A stretch of DNA of 64,000 bases, from contig NZ_LR733293.1 of assembly GCF_902506095.1 (NCBI RefSeq), forward strand, positions 2,892,487 through 2,956,486, given 5' to 3'. This stretch comes from Arthrobacter sp. 9AX (GTDB lineage Bacteria; Actinomycetota; Actinomycetes; Actinomycetales; Micrococcaceae). Both the position numbers and the translations under genes were made by a program. Positions within the stretch are counted from its first letter, which is position 1; every line of letters starts with the position of its first letter. Of the stretch, positions 17,877 through 26,934 are shown one piece after another. The notes beneath the pieces were generated by a model, which was not told the origin of the DNA, searched no databases, and saw only the letters and a list, made by a program, of their open reading frames with translations.

Positions 17877-19310
17877 GTGACAACTGCCACCGTCTCTCCC
17901 AATGCCACCGCCGCAACTGAAATTCCCGGATCCGAGGCCGGCTTTGATGCCCGCCGCGCCGCCGCCGGACGTCCGCTCGCTGCCGTCACCGGCGCTGAGA
18001 TCCAGGCTCCGCTGATCCACGGCGGCCACATCCGCTACGCAAACCTTGACTACGGCGCCTCGGCTCCGGCCCTCTCCGTGGTTTCTGCATACCTCAACGA
18101 GATCCTCCCGTACTACGCCAGCGTCCACCGCGGCGCCGGTTACGCCTCCCAGATCAGCACCTCCGTGTACGAAAACGCACGCAACATCGTCCGCGAATTC
18201 GTGGGCGGACGTCCGGACGATTCCGTCATCTTCACCCGCAACACCACGGATTCGCTGAACCTGCTCGCAGGCTGCCTGCCCGTCACCGACGGCCGGCCTG
18301 ACGGCGACGTCCTCTACCTGGACATCGAACACCACGCCAACCTGCTGCCGTGGCAGGGCGTCCCGCACCGCAGCATCGTGGCCGCCGACACGATCGTTGG
18401 CACCATCGCCGCCGTCCGTACGGAGCTGGAGCAGGGCGGCGTCAGCCTGCTCGCCGTCACCGGCGCGTCGAACGTCACCGGCGAGATCCTGCCCATCCGC
18501 ACCCTGGCCGCCCTGGCCCACGATCACGGTGCCCGGATTGTGGTGGACGCCGCCCAGCTGGCGCCGCACCGCCGCGTGGACATCGCCGCGGACGACGTCG
18601 ACTACCTCGCCTTCTCCGGCCACAAGTTGTACGCACCTTTCGGTGCCGGCGTCCTGGTGGGCCGCCCCGACTGGCTCGACGCCGGAACGCCGCACCTTGC
18701 CGGCGGCGGCGCCGTTAAGGAAGCAAGGCTCGACGGCGTCAGCTGGGCCACAGGACCGGCCCGCCACGAGGGCGGCTCCCCCAACGTCCTCGGCGCAGCC
18801 ACCCTGGCCCGTGCCACCCAGGTGATCGCCGGGCTGGACCTGGAGCAGTGGCACGCCCACGAATCCGCCATCCGTTCCTTCCTGGTGGAAGGATTGCAGC
18901 AGATCGCCGGCGTTACTGTCCACCAGATCTTCAAGGACACCAACCCGGACACGGACACCATCGGCGTGGTCAATTTCTCGGTGGAAGGCTACGACGCAGG
19001 ACTGGTGGCGGCTTATCTGTCCGCCGAGCACGGCGTGGGCCTGCGCGACGGCCGCTTCTGCGCCCACCCGCTGCTGAAGCGGCTGGGCCTGCCTTCCGGT
19101 TCGTTGCGCGCCAGCTTCGGCGTGGGCTCCCGCCTGGAGGACGCCGAACGGCTCCTTGCAGGTATTGCCGCACTGCGCAGCAACGGGCTCGGCTGGGACT
19201 ACGTGGTGGATGCCGGGCGCTGGGTTCCGGCGAACGACACACGGACCTACCCGCAGTGGGCACCTAACACCCCGGGCACTGCCGGCGCCGCTCCCTGCAT
19301 CGACGACTAG
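17877..19310 (+). CDS. Class V aminotransferase (cysteine desulfurase-like), riboswitch-controlled
   Basis: A 477-residue PLP enzyme of fold type I. The PLP lysine lies in FSGHKLYAPFG (about 249), preceded by VVDAAQLAPHRRVD. An LDIEHHANLLPW stretch near 150 and a TRNTTDSLN stretch near 122 match the desulfurase/selenocysteine lyase/isopenicillin-epimerase group. The SAM riboswitch upstream argues for a sulfur-metabolism role, but the substrate cannot be read from sequence. GTG at 17877 has TGAGG six bases upstream. An earlier in-frame GTG at 17865 has no ribosome site. Confidence 0.82.
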   Translation: MTTATVSPNATAATEIPGSEAGFDARRAAAGRPLAAVTGAEIQAPLIHGGHIRYANLDYGASAPALSVVSAYLNEILPYYASVHRGAGYASQISTSVYENARNIVREFVGGRPDDSVIFTRNTTDSLNLLAGCLPVTDGRPDGDVLYLDIEHHANLLPWQGVPHRSIVAADTIVGTIAAVRTELEQGGVSLLAVTGASNVTGEILPIRTLAALAHDHGARIVVDAAQLAPHRRVDIAADDVDYLAFSGHKLYAPFGAGVLVGRPDWLDAGTPHLAGGGAVKEARLDGVSWATGPARHEGGSPNVLGAATLARATQVIAGLDLEQWHAHESAIRSFLVEGLQQIAGVTVHQIFKDTNPDTDTIGVVNFSVEGYDAGLVAAYLSAEHGVGLRDGRFCAHPLLKRLGLPSGSLRASFGVGSRLEDAERLLAGIAALRSNGLGWDYVVDAGRWVPANDTRTYPQWAPNTPGTAGAAPCIDD

Positions 19311-19365
19311 GCACTTGCGGTAAATTCGGAGGATACCCAAGGGCATCAAACGAAGGAGGCCACAC

Positions 19366-20124
19366 GTGGTACGGGGTGGCCCCAAACTGGATCACGGACG
19401 GCGCCGGGAGCTCGGCCAGAGCTTCCAGGATGGCGGCGAGCACTACCAGCAGGTCCGGCCGGGCTACCCGGCAGAATCAGCCCAATGGCTGGTGCCCGCA
19501 GGGGCCCGTGATGCACTGGATGCCGGTGCCGGCACCGGCAAGTTCACCGAACTCCTGCTCGGCATGGGGTTGAGCGTCACCGCTGTGGACCCCTCCGGGG
19601 ACATGCTCGAACAGTTACGCGCGCACTGTCCCGCCGCCACGGCTGTCCAGGCCACCGCCGAGGCGACCGGCCTGCCCGCGGCGGCGTTCGACGTCGTCAG
19701 CGTTGCCCAGGCCTGGCATTGGTGCGATGCCCCCACGGCGAGCACCGAACTGGCGCGGGTCCTGCGCCCGCACGGAACGCTGGGGCTGGTATGGAACCAG
19801 CTGGACACCTCGGTTCCCTGGGTCCATCGGCTTTCACGGATCATGCACGCCGGAGATGTGTACAAGCCAGGTTTCCGGCCTCAGGTGGGGCCGGAGTTCC
19901 GCGACCTCGAAGGCCATGTGACGCACTGGCAGGACCGCGTGACCACCACTGATCTCGTGGAGCTGACGAAGTCGCGGAGCTATTACCTGCGGGCCGGTGA
20001 AGCCACCCGCGCGAAGGTGCTGGCCAACCTCGACTGGTATCTGCACGACCACCTGGGCCACGCCACGGAGGAAGTGTTGGAGCTGCCTTATCTCACGCTG
20101 GCCTGGCGGGCCACCAAAACATAA
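19366..20124 (+). CDS. Class I SAM-dependent methyltransferase
   Basis: A 252-residue methyltransferase with a Rossmann core: motif I LDAGAGTGKF (about 45-54), an acidic residue in VTAVDPSG, and FDVVSVAQAWHW near 110. It resembles small-molecule methyltransferases with the Methyltransf_11 domain. The substrate is unknown. GTG at 19366 follows GAAGGAGG. It lies 55 bases after the SAM-riboswitch gene and could be cotranscribed, giving two SAM-linked functions together. Confidence 0.8.
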   Translation: MVRGGPKLDHGRRRELGQSFQDGGEHYQQVRPGYPAESAQWLVPAGARDALDAGAGTGKFTELLLGMGLSVTAVDPSGDMLEQLRAHCPAATAVQATAEATGLPAAAFDVVSVAQAWHWCDAPTASTELARVLRPHGTLGLVWNQLDTSVPWVHRLSRIMHAGDVYKPGFRPQVGPEFRDLEGHVTHWQDRVTTTDLVELTKSRSYYLRAGEATRAKVLANLDWYLHDHLGHATEEVLELPYLTLAWRATKT

Positions 20125-20142
20125 CGGATGGCGGTCAACGGG

Positions 20143-20156
20143 TACGCTTGATGCTG
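20143..20156 (+). promoter_or_regulatory. Candidate -10 element for leaderless DtxR-type gene
   Basis: TACGCT at 20143-20148 ends seven bases before the GTG at 20156, the spacing of actinobacterial leaderless transcripts. No Shine-Dalgarno is visible ahead of the GTG. No clear -35 was found. Confidence 0.4.
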
Positions 20157-20869
20157 TGAAGACCAGCGCGCCCTCCTCCTCCATTGAGGATTACGTCAAG
20201 GTCATCTACTCGTTCACGGAATGGCAGGACAAGCCCATCACGTCCTCCCAGCTCGCCCAGCGCCTGGGCGTGGCCAATTCATCGGTGTCCGAAATGGTCC
20301 GGAAGCTGAAGGACCAGGGCCTGGTGGACCACAAGCCTTACAGCGCCATCACGCTCACGGACCAGGGCGTCCGGCTGGCCCTTTCCATGGTGCGCCGCCA
20401 CCGCCTGATCGAGACCTACCTTGTCCAGCAGCTGGGCTACAGCTGGGACGAGGTGCACGACGAAGCGGAACTGCTGGAGCATGCCGTCTCGGACACGTTC
20501 ATCGAGCGCGTCGCCGCCCAACTCGGGGACCCGCAGCGGGACCCCCACGGGGACCCCATCCCCACTGCAGACGGCAAAGTCCTGATGCCGAGCGCCCACC
20601 GGATGGGCGAGCTGGACCAGGGGCACACCGGCCGGATTACCCGCATCAGCGACGAGAACCCGGACCTGCTGCGCTACCTCTCTGCTGAAGAGATCGACCT
20701 CGACGCCGAGGTGGAGGTGGTGGGCCGCAAGCCGTTCGGCGGGGCCCTGGTGGTGCGGATCCGGAACTCGGGCAGGACCCGGGACTACGACCTGGCCGAT
20801 GAGATTACCTCCGCCCTGTGGGTGCAGAGCGACCACCCCCACCCCGGTTGCCTGCTCGGGGACAGCTGA
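20156..20869 (+). CDS. Metal-dependent transcriptional regulator (DtxR/MntR family)
   Basis: A 237-residue repressor. It has an N-terminal winged helix (about 5-65, SIEDYVKVIYSFTEWQ and LGVANSSVSEMVRKLK), a dimerisation and metal-binding helix region (about 70-140, including HRLIETYL and DEAELLEHAVSD) and an SH3/FeoA-like C-terminal domain (about 155-225). The family senses Mn2+ or Fe2+. The stop is followed two bases later by crcB, so the regulator and fluoride exporter are probably cotranscribed, an unusual pairing. Confidence 0.85.
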   Translation: MKTSAPSSSIEDYVKVIYSFTEWQDKPITSSQLAQRLGVANSSVSEMVRKLKDQGLVDHKPYSAITLTDQGVRLALSMVRRHRLIETYLVQQLGYSWDEVHDEAELLEHAVSDTFIERVAAQLGDPQRDPHGDPIPTADGKVLMPSAHRMGELDQGHTGRITRISDENPDLLRYLSAEEIDLDAEVEVVGRKPFGGALVVRIRNSGRTRDYDLADEITSALWVQSDHPHPGCLLGDS

Positions 20870-20871
20870 CA

Positions 20872-21312
20872 TTGCCCGCGGGACTTCCTGCGGCCCGGGC
20901 CTGGTTTGCCGTGGCTGTCGGAGGCCTCGTTGGCACTGAATTGCGGTACGGGCTGGGACTGGCATTTCCGGAACTGCCGGGGTCCGTACCGTGGGCCACA
21001 CTGTGGATTAACGTGGGCGGCAGCTTTGTCCTGGCGTTGCTGACCACGGTCTGGATGGCCCGGCCGCAGACCGCGTTCTGGCTCCGCGCCGGGCTCGGGC
21101 CGGGCCTGCTGGGATCCTTCACCACGTTCTCCGCGGTGGTGTTTGCAGTGGACCAGCTGGCGCGCGCAGGTGAACACTTTGTTTGGGTTTTGTACTTGGT
21201 GCTGTCACTGCTGCTGGGGCTTGCTGCTGCCGGCGCGGGGTGGCGGTCCGGGAAGGTCGTTGCCGCCAGGTTGGACGGGCGCAATGGAAGGTCCTCCGGG
21301 GGCCGGCCATGA
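20872..21312 (+). CDS. crcB: Fluoride exporter CrcB, subunit 1
   Basis: A 146-residue, four-helix Fluc/CrcB protein that exports fluoride. Motifs are visible: GGLVGTELRYG (about 20-30), LWINVGGSF (about 45-53) and GLLGSFTTFSAV (about 80-91), with the TTFS phenylalanine box of the pore. TTG at 20872 is the first start after the regulator stop. Its end overlaps the second crcB by four bases (ATGA). Two tandem genes suggest a heterodimeric channel. Confidence 0.85.
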   Translation: MPAGLPAARAWFAVAVGGLVGTELRYGLGLAFPELPGSVPWATLWINVGGSFVLALLTTVWMARPQTAFWLRAGLGPGLLGSFTTFSAVVFAVDQLARAGEHFVWVLYLVLSLLLGLAAAGAGWRSGKVVAARLDGRNGRSSGGRP

Positions 21313-21728
21313 TGGCTGCCGCCCTGGTGGGCGTCTTCGGCGTTGCCGGCGCGCTGCTGCGTTTTGCCGTGGACAGCTGGTTCGCGCAGCACACATCCGT
21401 CCGTTCTATCCAGCCTGCCGCGGGTTCCCCGGGCACCGGACCCGGGGAACGGCTGCACTGGCCCTGGGCCACGCTGGTGGTGAACGTTGCGGGGTGCTTC
21501 ATCATTGGCGCCGCCCACGCCTTGACCCTTCGGCTAGGGCTGGCTCCGGAATGGCAAACGGCTCTTGCTGCCGGGCTGGCCGGCGGGCTCACCACCTTCA
21601 GTTCCTGGACCACTGCAACGGTGCGCCTGCTCAGTGAGGCACGGTTCGGATCAGCGGCGCTGAACCTGGCCGGCAACCTGGTCCTTGGTTTTGGCGCGGC
21701 CGCGGCGGGCCTCGCGGTGGCTTCCTGA
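21309..21728 (+). CDS. crcB: Fluoride exporter CrcB, subunit 2
   Basis: A 139-residue CrcB paralogue with GVFGVAGALLRF at the N-terminus, TLVVNVAGCFIIG (about 56-68) and GLAGGLTTFSSW (about 91-102). A loop at about 30-50 is longer than in subunit 1. It is translationally coupled to subunit 1. Heterodimeric Fluc channels encoded by tandem genes are known in Gram-positives. I saw no fluoride riboswitch upstream of either gene. Confidence 0.85.
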   Translation: MMAAALVGVFGVAGALLRFAVDSWFAQHTSVRSIQPAAGSPGTGPGERLHWPWATLVVNVAGCFIIGAAHALTLRLGLAPEWQTALAAGLAGGLTTFSSWTTATVRLLSEARFGSAALNLAGNLVLGFGAAAAGLAVAS

Positions 21729-21739
21729 GGCTGCTGGTG

Positions 21740-24535
21740 TTAGCCCGGAAGGAAGTAGCCCGAGACATCCGCCACATAGTGGTTCGCGGCCGAGGAGCGG
21801 TTGAAGAGAATCACTTTGCCGAATGAGCCGATAGGGACAGTCACCGAGTTGGGCACGATCTGGCCCGCGCTGAAGTTGATGTTCGAGGCGTTGGGCATGG
21901 CCGGTCCCATGGGATAGGCGGTGACGAAACCAAAGGAGTTCGCCTCGGCTACCGTCAGGTTGAACACTACGGCCGATGCTCCGGCAGGAATTCCGTGCTC
22001 CCCTGTCATCTGGATGGCAGTGCTGTTGTCCGCCCGCACAGGATAGCCGGCCCGAGTATCAAGGAAGCGCGTGGGCGCGATCGGTTGGAACGTGCCACCT
22101 GCTAGGGGCGTCCCGGGCATGTAGTAGCCCGAGACGTCGGCTAGCAGGTGCGTTGTCCCGGAAGACCGGTTGAACAGGGTCACCCTGCCGTCCTTGCCTA
22201 CAGGAACAGTCACGGAGTTGGGGATGATCTGCCCGGGGCCGAAGTTGACGTTGGAGGCGTTCGGACGGTCCGTCCCCGAGGCATGGGCAGTGATGAAACC
22301 GAAGGACTTTGCCTCGGCCACGGTCAGGTTCAGAACCACCGCGGAAACACTCCCCGGCACCCCGTCCACCCCTGCCACCTGGAAGGAAATCGACGAGTCG
22401 GAAGCGACGGGAGCGCCGCTCCTGGTGTCCAGGAACCGCGAAGGGGCGATGGGCTGAAAGGCGCCGGCCGCCGTCGGAATTCCCGGAAGATAGTACCCGG
22501 AGACGTCCGCCAGCAGATGCGTGGCCCCTGCCGAGCGGTTGAACAGAGTAACTTTGCCGTCGGCGCCGACGGGAACGGTGACGGCGTTCGCCACGATCTG
22601 GCCCGAACTGAAGTTCATGTTGGAGGCATCCGGACGGGCAGCGCCGGAGGCGTAGGCGGTCACGAAGCCGAAAGACTGGGCCTCGGCCACCGTCATGTTG
22701 AAGACGACAGAAGATACCTTCGCGGGAACCCCTCCCTGCCCGGCCACTTGGAAGGAGACCGTTGAATCCGGCGCCACCGCCGAACTGTTCCGGGTATCCA
22801 GGGCGCGGAAAGGGGTGACTGGAATCAGCGAACCCGGGACCGGGGCGTAGGTGGCAGTGTAGGTCTTTGACCACTGCGAGGCAGCCCCGGCCACCAGGAT
22901 GTAGCCGGGCAGCGCCCGCGCGGAGACCGTCACGGTGCCCGCGCCAGGGCGCACTCCGGCGGGCACCACCGTCCCGCCGGCCAGGTATTCCACCCCCTGG
23001 GAGGTGGGAACGGTGAACGTGTCCTGTGCTGTGCCGTCCTTGTCGCTGAACGTCACTGCAGCGGGCCTGACAGTATTGGCGGGCAGGTCCGCGTCAGAGA
23101 AGTTCAGTGCCTTCGTTGCGTCCACCAGCCCGGCCCCGCATCCTTCCGTGCATGCGATGGCCGTGGGACGCGCAGTCGCCTTGAGGCGCTGCTCGACGGC
23201 GGCCGGGGTGTAAGTGCCGCCGATCTCGGACATCATGAGGGCGGCAATGCCGGCCACGTGCGGGGCCGCCATGGAGGTCCCCTGCAGGTACTCGTACGCT
23301 TCGGTTTCGGGCGTGGTACTGCCGAAGTTGGACGTGGACAGGATCCCGGCGCGGTAGTCGTCGCCGGACAGGTCACCGCCGGGTGCGGTGACATCCACGG
23401 CCGCTCCGTAGTTCGAGTACGGAGCGCGGCCACCGTTGCGGCCGGCTGCCGCCACGGTGATCACGTTCTGGCAGTTCGCCGGACTCACGTCCGCTGCGGG
23501 GCGGGTTGAGTTCCCGGCAGCCACCACCACTGCGGAACCGGCGTTGTGTGCGAAGTTAATGGCAGCTTGCTGGGTCGCCGAGCAGGGCGCGAGGCCGCCG
23601 AGGCTGAGGTTGATCACGTTGGCACGATTGGGGTTGGCGGGGACGCCGGCCACCTGCCCCCCTGCCGCCCAGACGATCGAGTCCGCGATGTCCGAGGAAT
23701 AGCCGCCACAGGCGCCAATGGCCCGGATCGGCAGGATTTTAGCTTCGGGCGCGACGCCGGAGATGCCGTCATTGTTGTTGGCAGTCGCCGCGATGATGCC
23801 CGCAACGTGGGTTCCATGCCAGGAGGAGATGCTTTCGGGCGTGCCCGGGTCGCACTGGCCGGCGGTAGTCCAGTCGCCTTCGTCCTGCGGGTTGGCGTCC
23901 CGCCCGCCGCCGTCACGGCTCCACACGGCGTCGGACATCATGTCGTAGCCGGGCAACACCTTCCCGTTCAGCTCGTAGTGGCTGGTGATGCCGGTGTCCA
24001 CCACAGCCACCACGGCACCCTCCCCGCGGTTGACGTCCCAGGCGCCGGGAATGCGGACGCCGGCGGGTTCTTCCCAGAGTCCCCACTGCACCGCGTAGCC
24101 GGGGTCGTTCGGCTCCGCGGCCTGAGTGTGCATGATTACATCCGGCTCGGCGTACTCCACCTGCGGGTTGGCTCGGAGGGCAGCCAGGAAAGTTTCGGCC
24201 TCAGCGGCGGGAAGAGCCTTGCTGGTCCTGACCACCTGCGCGCCGGTAGCCGTGCCGCGGACGCGCTGGGCGGCTACGCCCAGTCCGGCCGCAGCTGTCC
24301 TTGCAGCCTCCGCTGTTGCAGCAGCCTCGGACGCGATGCCCGGCCGGGTCTTGAGTCCCACGATGAACTGGTCCGTGGCGGTGGCCTGCGCGGTCCCGGT
24401 GCGGGGGCTGGCCTTCCGGACCTCAAGGTTGGCATCTGCGTGTGCCGGGACTGCCATTACGACGCTGGCAAGGATGGCGGACAGGGTCAATCCCAAGACC
24501 GGGAGCTTCGATGAGCGCGGTATTCTGTTGGGCAT
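21740..24535 (-). CDS. Secreted S8 (subtilisin-like) serine protease with three C-terminal LDTR modules
   Basis: A 931-residue exported protease. Order: signal peptide (about 1-33, ending VPAHA), I9-type propeptide (about 50-130), and an S8 domain (about 145-460) with Asp in AVVDTGIT, His in SWHGTHVAG and Ser in GTSMAAPHVAG. A beta-rich linker (about 470-565) leads to three tandem modules of about 122 residues, each opening with a (R)xLDTR turn and closing with HLLADVSGYY or a variant. I chose ATG 24535 for the best signal peptide; GTG 24565 is in frame. Module function is unknown; surface retention is a guess. Confidence 0.9.
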   Translation of the reverse strand: MPNRIPRSSKLPVLGLTLSAILASVVMAVPAHADANLEVRKASPRTGTAQATATDQFIVGLKTRPGIASEAAATAEAARTAAAGLGVAAQRVRGTATGAQVVRTSKALPAAEAETFLAALRANPQVEYAEPDVIMHTQAAEPNDPGYAVQWGLWEEPAGVRIPGAWDVNRGEGAVVAVVDTGITSHYELNGKVLPGYDMMSDAVWSRDGGGRDANPQDEGDWTTAGQCDPGTPESISSWHGTHVAGIIAATANNNDGISGVAPEAKILPIRAIGACGGYSSDIADSIVWAAGGQVAGVPANPNRANVINLSLGGLAPCSATQQAAINFAHNAGSAVVVAAGNSTRPAADVSPANCQNVITVAAAGRNGGRAPYSNYGAAVDVTAPGGDLSGDDYRAGILSTSNFGSTTPETEAYEYLQGTSMAAPHVAGIAALMMSEIGGTYTPAAVEQRLKATARPTAIACTEGCGAGLVDATKALNFSDADLPANTVRPAAVTFSDKDGTAQDTFTVPTSQGVEYLAGGTVVPAGVRPGAGTVTVSARALPGYILVAGAASQWSKTYTATYAPVPGSLIPVTPFRALDTRNSSAVAPDSTVSFQVAGQGGVPAKVSSVVFNMTVAEAQSFGFVTAYASGAARPDASNMNFSSGQIVANAVTVPVGADGKVTLFNRSAGATHLLADVSGYYLPGIPTAAGAFQPIAPSRFLDTRSGAPVASDSSISFQVAGVDGVPGSVSAVVLNLTVAEAKSFGFITAHASGTDRPNASNVNFGPGQIIPNSVTVPVGKDGRVTLFNRSSGTTHLLADVSGYYMPGTPLAGGTFQPIAPTRFLDTRAGYPVRADNSTAIQMTGEHGIPAGASAVVFNLTVAEANSFGFVTAYPMGPAMPNASNINFSAGQIVPNSVTVPIGSFGKVILFNRSSAANHYVADVSGYFLPG

Positions 24536-24731
24536 GAGCAGGGAATCCTCGGGAACGGGCACCAAGCAACAGCGGGACTCGGTACAGGCAGCCGGGAATC
24601 ACCAGCTGACCCCCGCTTGATTCTAGCCAGAAACGGCCGTCGCAAGCGAGGGTCAGGAGGATAGGTGCTGTGTCGTTGGGAAAACCCGCAGTGCGACTGG
24701 GCCAGCAGGGTGCCTGCCCGGCCACCCCTGG

Positions 24732-26678
24732 TCAGTTCGGGAGGAAGTAACCGGAGACGTCTGCCAATAAGTGGGTGGATTCTGTGGACCTGTTGAAGAG
24801 GCTGACGCGACCGTCTGTTCCTACGGGAACGGTGACCGAGTTAGGCACGATCTGACCAGCGCCGAAGTTCAGGTTCGAAACTGCGGGTCGGCTCGTCCCG
24901 GTGGCGTGGGCGGTTATGTACCCGAAGGAATTCGCTTGTGCCACCGTCAGGTTGAATACAACTGCCGCAGCATTAACGGGAATCCCGTTGGCCCCTCCCA
25001 CCTGGAAGGACACTGTTGAATCCTTTCCTGCCGCGGTAGTATCCCGCGTGTTAAGAAACCTCTTTGGCGTTACCGCCTGAAACGTTCCCGCCGCAGTCGG
25101 AGTGCCGGGCAGGTAGTAACCCGACACATCCACCACCAAATGCGTGTTGCCGGAAGACCGATTGAACAGAGTCACCGTCCCATCAGCACCTACCGGCACA
25201 GTTGCGGAGTTAGGGATGATCTGCCCAGCACTGAAGTTCACGGTTGACGCATTGGGCCGGTCCATACCGGTTGGGTAGGCCGAGACGAATCCGAAGGATT
25301 GTGCCTCCGCAACTGTCAGGTTTAACACAACGGCTGACACGCTGGCTGGCAAACCATTTGCCCCTGCCACCTGGAAAGTAGTCGTCGAATCGGGACTGAC
25401 GGCCTTACTGCTCCGCGTATCCAGGAACCTTGTGGGCGCCACGGCCGCAAACGCACCCGCAGCTGTCGGCGTCCCTTGCAGGTAGTACCCCGAGACGTCC
25501 GCCAGCAGGTGCGTGGTCCCGGCGGACCTATTGAACAGCGTGACCTTCCCGTCGGCACCGACAGGCACCGTTACAGCATTCGCAACTATCTGACCGGCAC
25601 CAAAGTTCAGGTTGGACGCATCTGGCTTGTCAGTTCCGGATGCATAGGCCGTGACGAACCCATGCGACTTTGCCTCTGCCACCGTCAGGTTGAAGACGAC
25701 GGCGGACACTTCCGCAGGCAACCCGTTCACGCCGGCGACTTGAAACGAAACACTTGAGTCCGCCCCGACGGCTGTGCTGTCGCGTGTATCCAAAGCCCGG
25801 AACGGTGTCACCGGCATTAGCGAACCCGGCACTGTCGCTACTTCCCCACGCGGCGGGCAGCCGCCCATCCCGGGGCCGCCTACCTCGCGGAACTCGGCGA
25901 TGGTCAAGCCCTGCCGGTTGTCGTTGGCATCCTGCGCCTCCCAGGCCAAGGCACTCGCGCCAACAGCCTCGGCGGCAAGTCTGGCGGCATTTGGTTCGTC
26001 AAAAATGTAGGTAGCGGTGAAGGTGTTCGGGCCATCAACATCGAACTCAAGGCCGGATCGGTAACCCGCGTCGACCGTCAGCGGTCCGGGGACTGCACGA
26101 ACGTCACGCCGCCCCACGCCGGTGTCCTTCAAGGCAGGTTCCACAATGCGTTGTTCCATCTGGTTTTTGTTCACGCCCGCCGCTACATATCCCCTCACAG
26201 TCACGGTGGTGCCGTCCAGCACGGAGTCCGCATTGACGTAAGCGTCCTGTACAGTGGTGGCCCCGACCTCGGTCGGGCCGAACCTGATAGACACCACGTC
26301 GCCGGGCCTAATGTCCGGAGTGACGTTGAGGCCTGTCCCTGCACCCCAACAGACTCCGCCCGGGTGGTTGACTTCAAAAGCCACATCACCCGCCGCGACG
26401 ACGCTCTGGGCAGAGCCTACTATCCCGCCTCCGGGGCGCCTGACTTCCACGGTGGCTGTCTGGCCGATCCTGTCCTGGTAGCCCTCAACCGTAACGAAGT
26501 CCCGGTCGGGGAAAACCACCAGGTTGTCCGGGAACGACGGGACAGCCGCGCTGGCGGCGGGGATGGCCAAAAGAGAAGTGGTGCAGAGTACCGTAGCGAC
26601 CGTTGCGACAATTCCAGCTTTGCCTTGCTTGGTCACCCGATATCGCGCGTCTGACGATTCGTACAATTGCCCATTCAT
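24732..26678 (-). CDS. Secreted protein with Ig-like N-terminus and three LDTR modules
   Basis: A 648-residue exported protein with no enzyme signature. After a signal peptide (about 17-45, ending PAASA) comes an unrecognised beta-rich region (about 45-280), then three modules opening with FRALDTR, TRFLDTR and KRFLNTR. They are closely similar to those of the adjacent S8 protease; both share blocks such as PDASNLNF, ANAVTVPVGADGKVTLFNRS and HLLADVSGYY. ATG at 26678 has TGAGG five bases upstream. It may be a protease partner or cell-surface protein; nothing here decides. Confidence 0.8.
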   Translation of the reverse strand: MNGQLYESSDARYRVTKQGKAGIVATVATVLCTTSLLAIPAASAAVPSFPDNLVVFPDRDFVTVEGYQDRIGQTATVEVRRPGGGIVGSAQSVVAAGDVAFEVNHPGGVCWGAGTGLNVTPDIRPGDVVSIRFGPTEVGATTVQDAYVNADSVLDGTTVTVRGYVAAGVNKNQMEQRIVEPALKDTGVGRRDVRAVPGPLTVDAGYRSGLEFDVDGPNTFTATYIFDEPNAARLAAEAVGASALAWEAQDANDNRQGLTIAEFREVGGPGMGGCPPRGEVATVPGSLMPVTPFRALDTRDSTAVGADSSVSFQVAGVNGLPAEVSAVVFNLTVAEAKSHGFVTAYASGTDKPDASNLNFGAGQIVANAVTVPVGADGKVTLFNRSAGTTHLLADVSGYYLQGTPTAAGAFAAVAPTRFLDTRSSKAVSPDSTTTFQVAGANGLPASVSAVVLNLTVAEAQSFGFVSAYPTGMDRPNASTVNFSAGQIIPNSATVPVGADGTVTLFNRSSGNTHLVVDVSGYYLPGTPTAAGTFQAVTPKRFLNTRDTTAAGKDSTVSFQVGGANGIPVNAAAVVFNLTVAQANSFGYITAHATGTSRPAVSNLNFGAGQIVPNSVTVPVGTDGRVSLFNRSTESTHLLADVSGYFLPN

Positions 26679-26934
26679 GACAACCTCACTGATCCTGAGT
26701 CCTGGCGTACGGCTGTACGCTTAGGGCACAAGCTAGGCTGCGCACCTTGGGAAATACTCGTCATTCAGTCCGCTAAAAGATCGGCCGCGCCTCTAGGTGA
26801 GGAAATATTCACGAGGTATTACCAAGATATGAGAAAGATCAACTTATTTAGCCCAAACTTGTCAATCAGGCCGTCCCTAGGAATTCACAGGAACCGTCAG
26901 GAGTCGCCGTACCGTGCAAAGGTGGCGGTCGGAA
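26679..26934. other. AT-richer intergenic region upstream of the LDTR-module protein
   Basis: No credible gene is seen. The stretch 26745-26880 is visibly richer in A and T than its surroundings. An inverted repeat GCGTAC-GGCT-GTACGC (26705-26720) lies 26 bases before the minus-strand gene and could be an operator. Confidence 0.45.

Noticed and set aside
17712..19385. Long minus-strand open frame opposite the class V aminotransferase
   Set aside because: Antisense shadow of a gene with clear PLP motifs; it also crosses the riboswitch.
20800..20880. Fluoride riboswitch ahead of crcB
   Set aside because: The region is the coding end of the DtxR-type gene and shows no fluoride-riboswitch core that I could identify.
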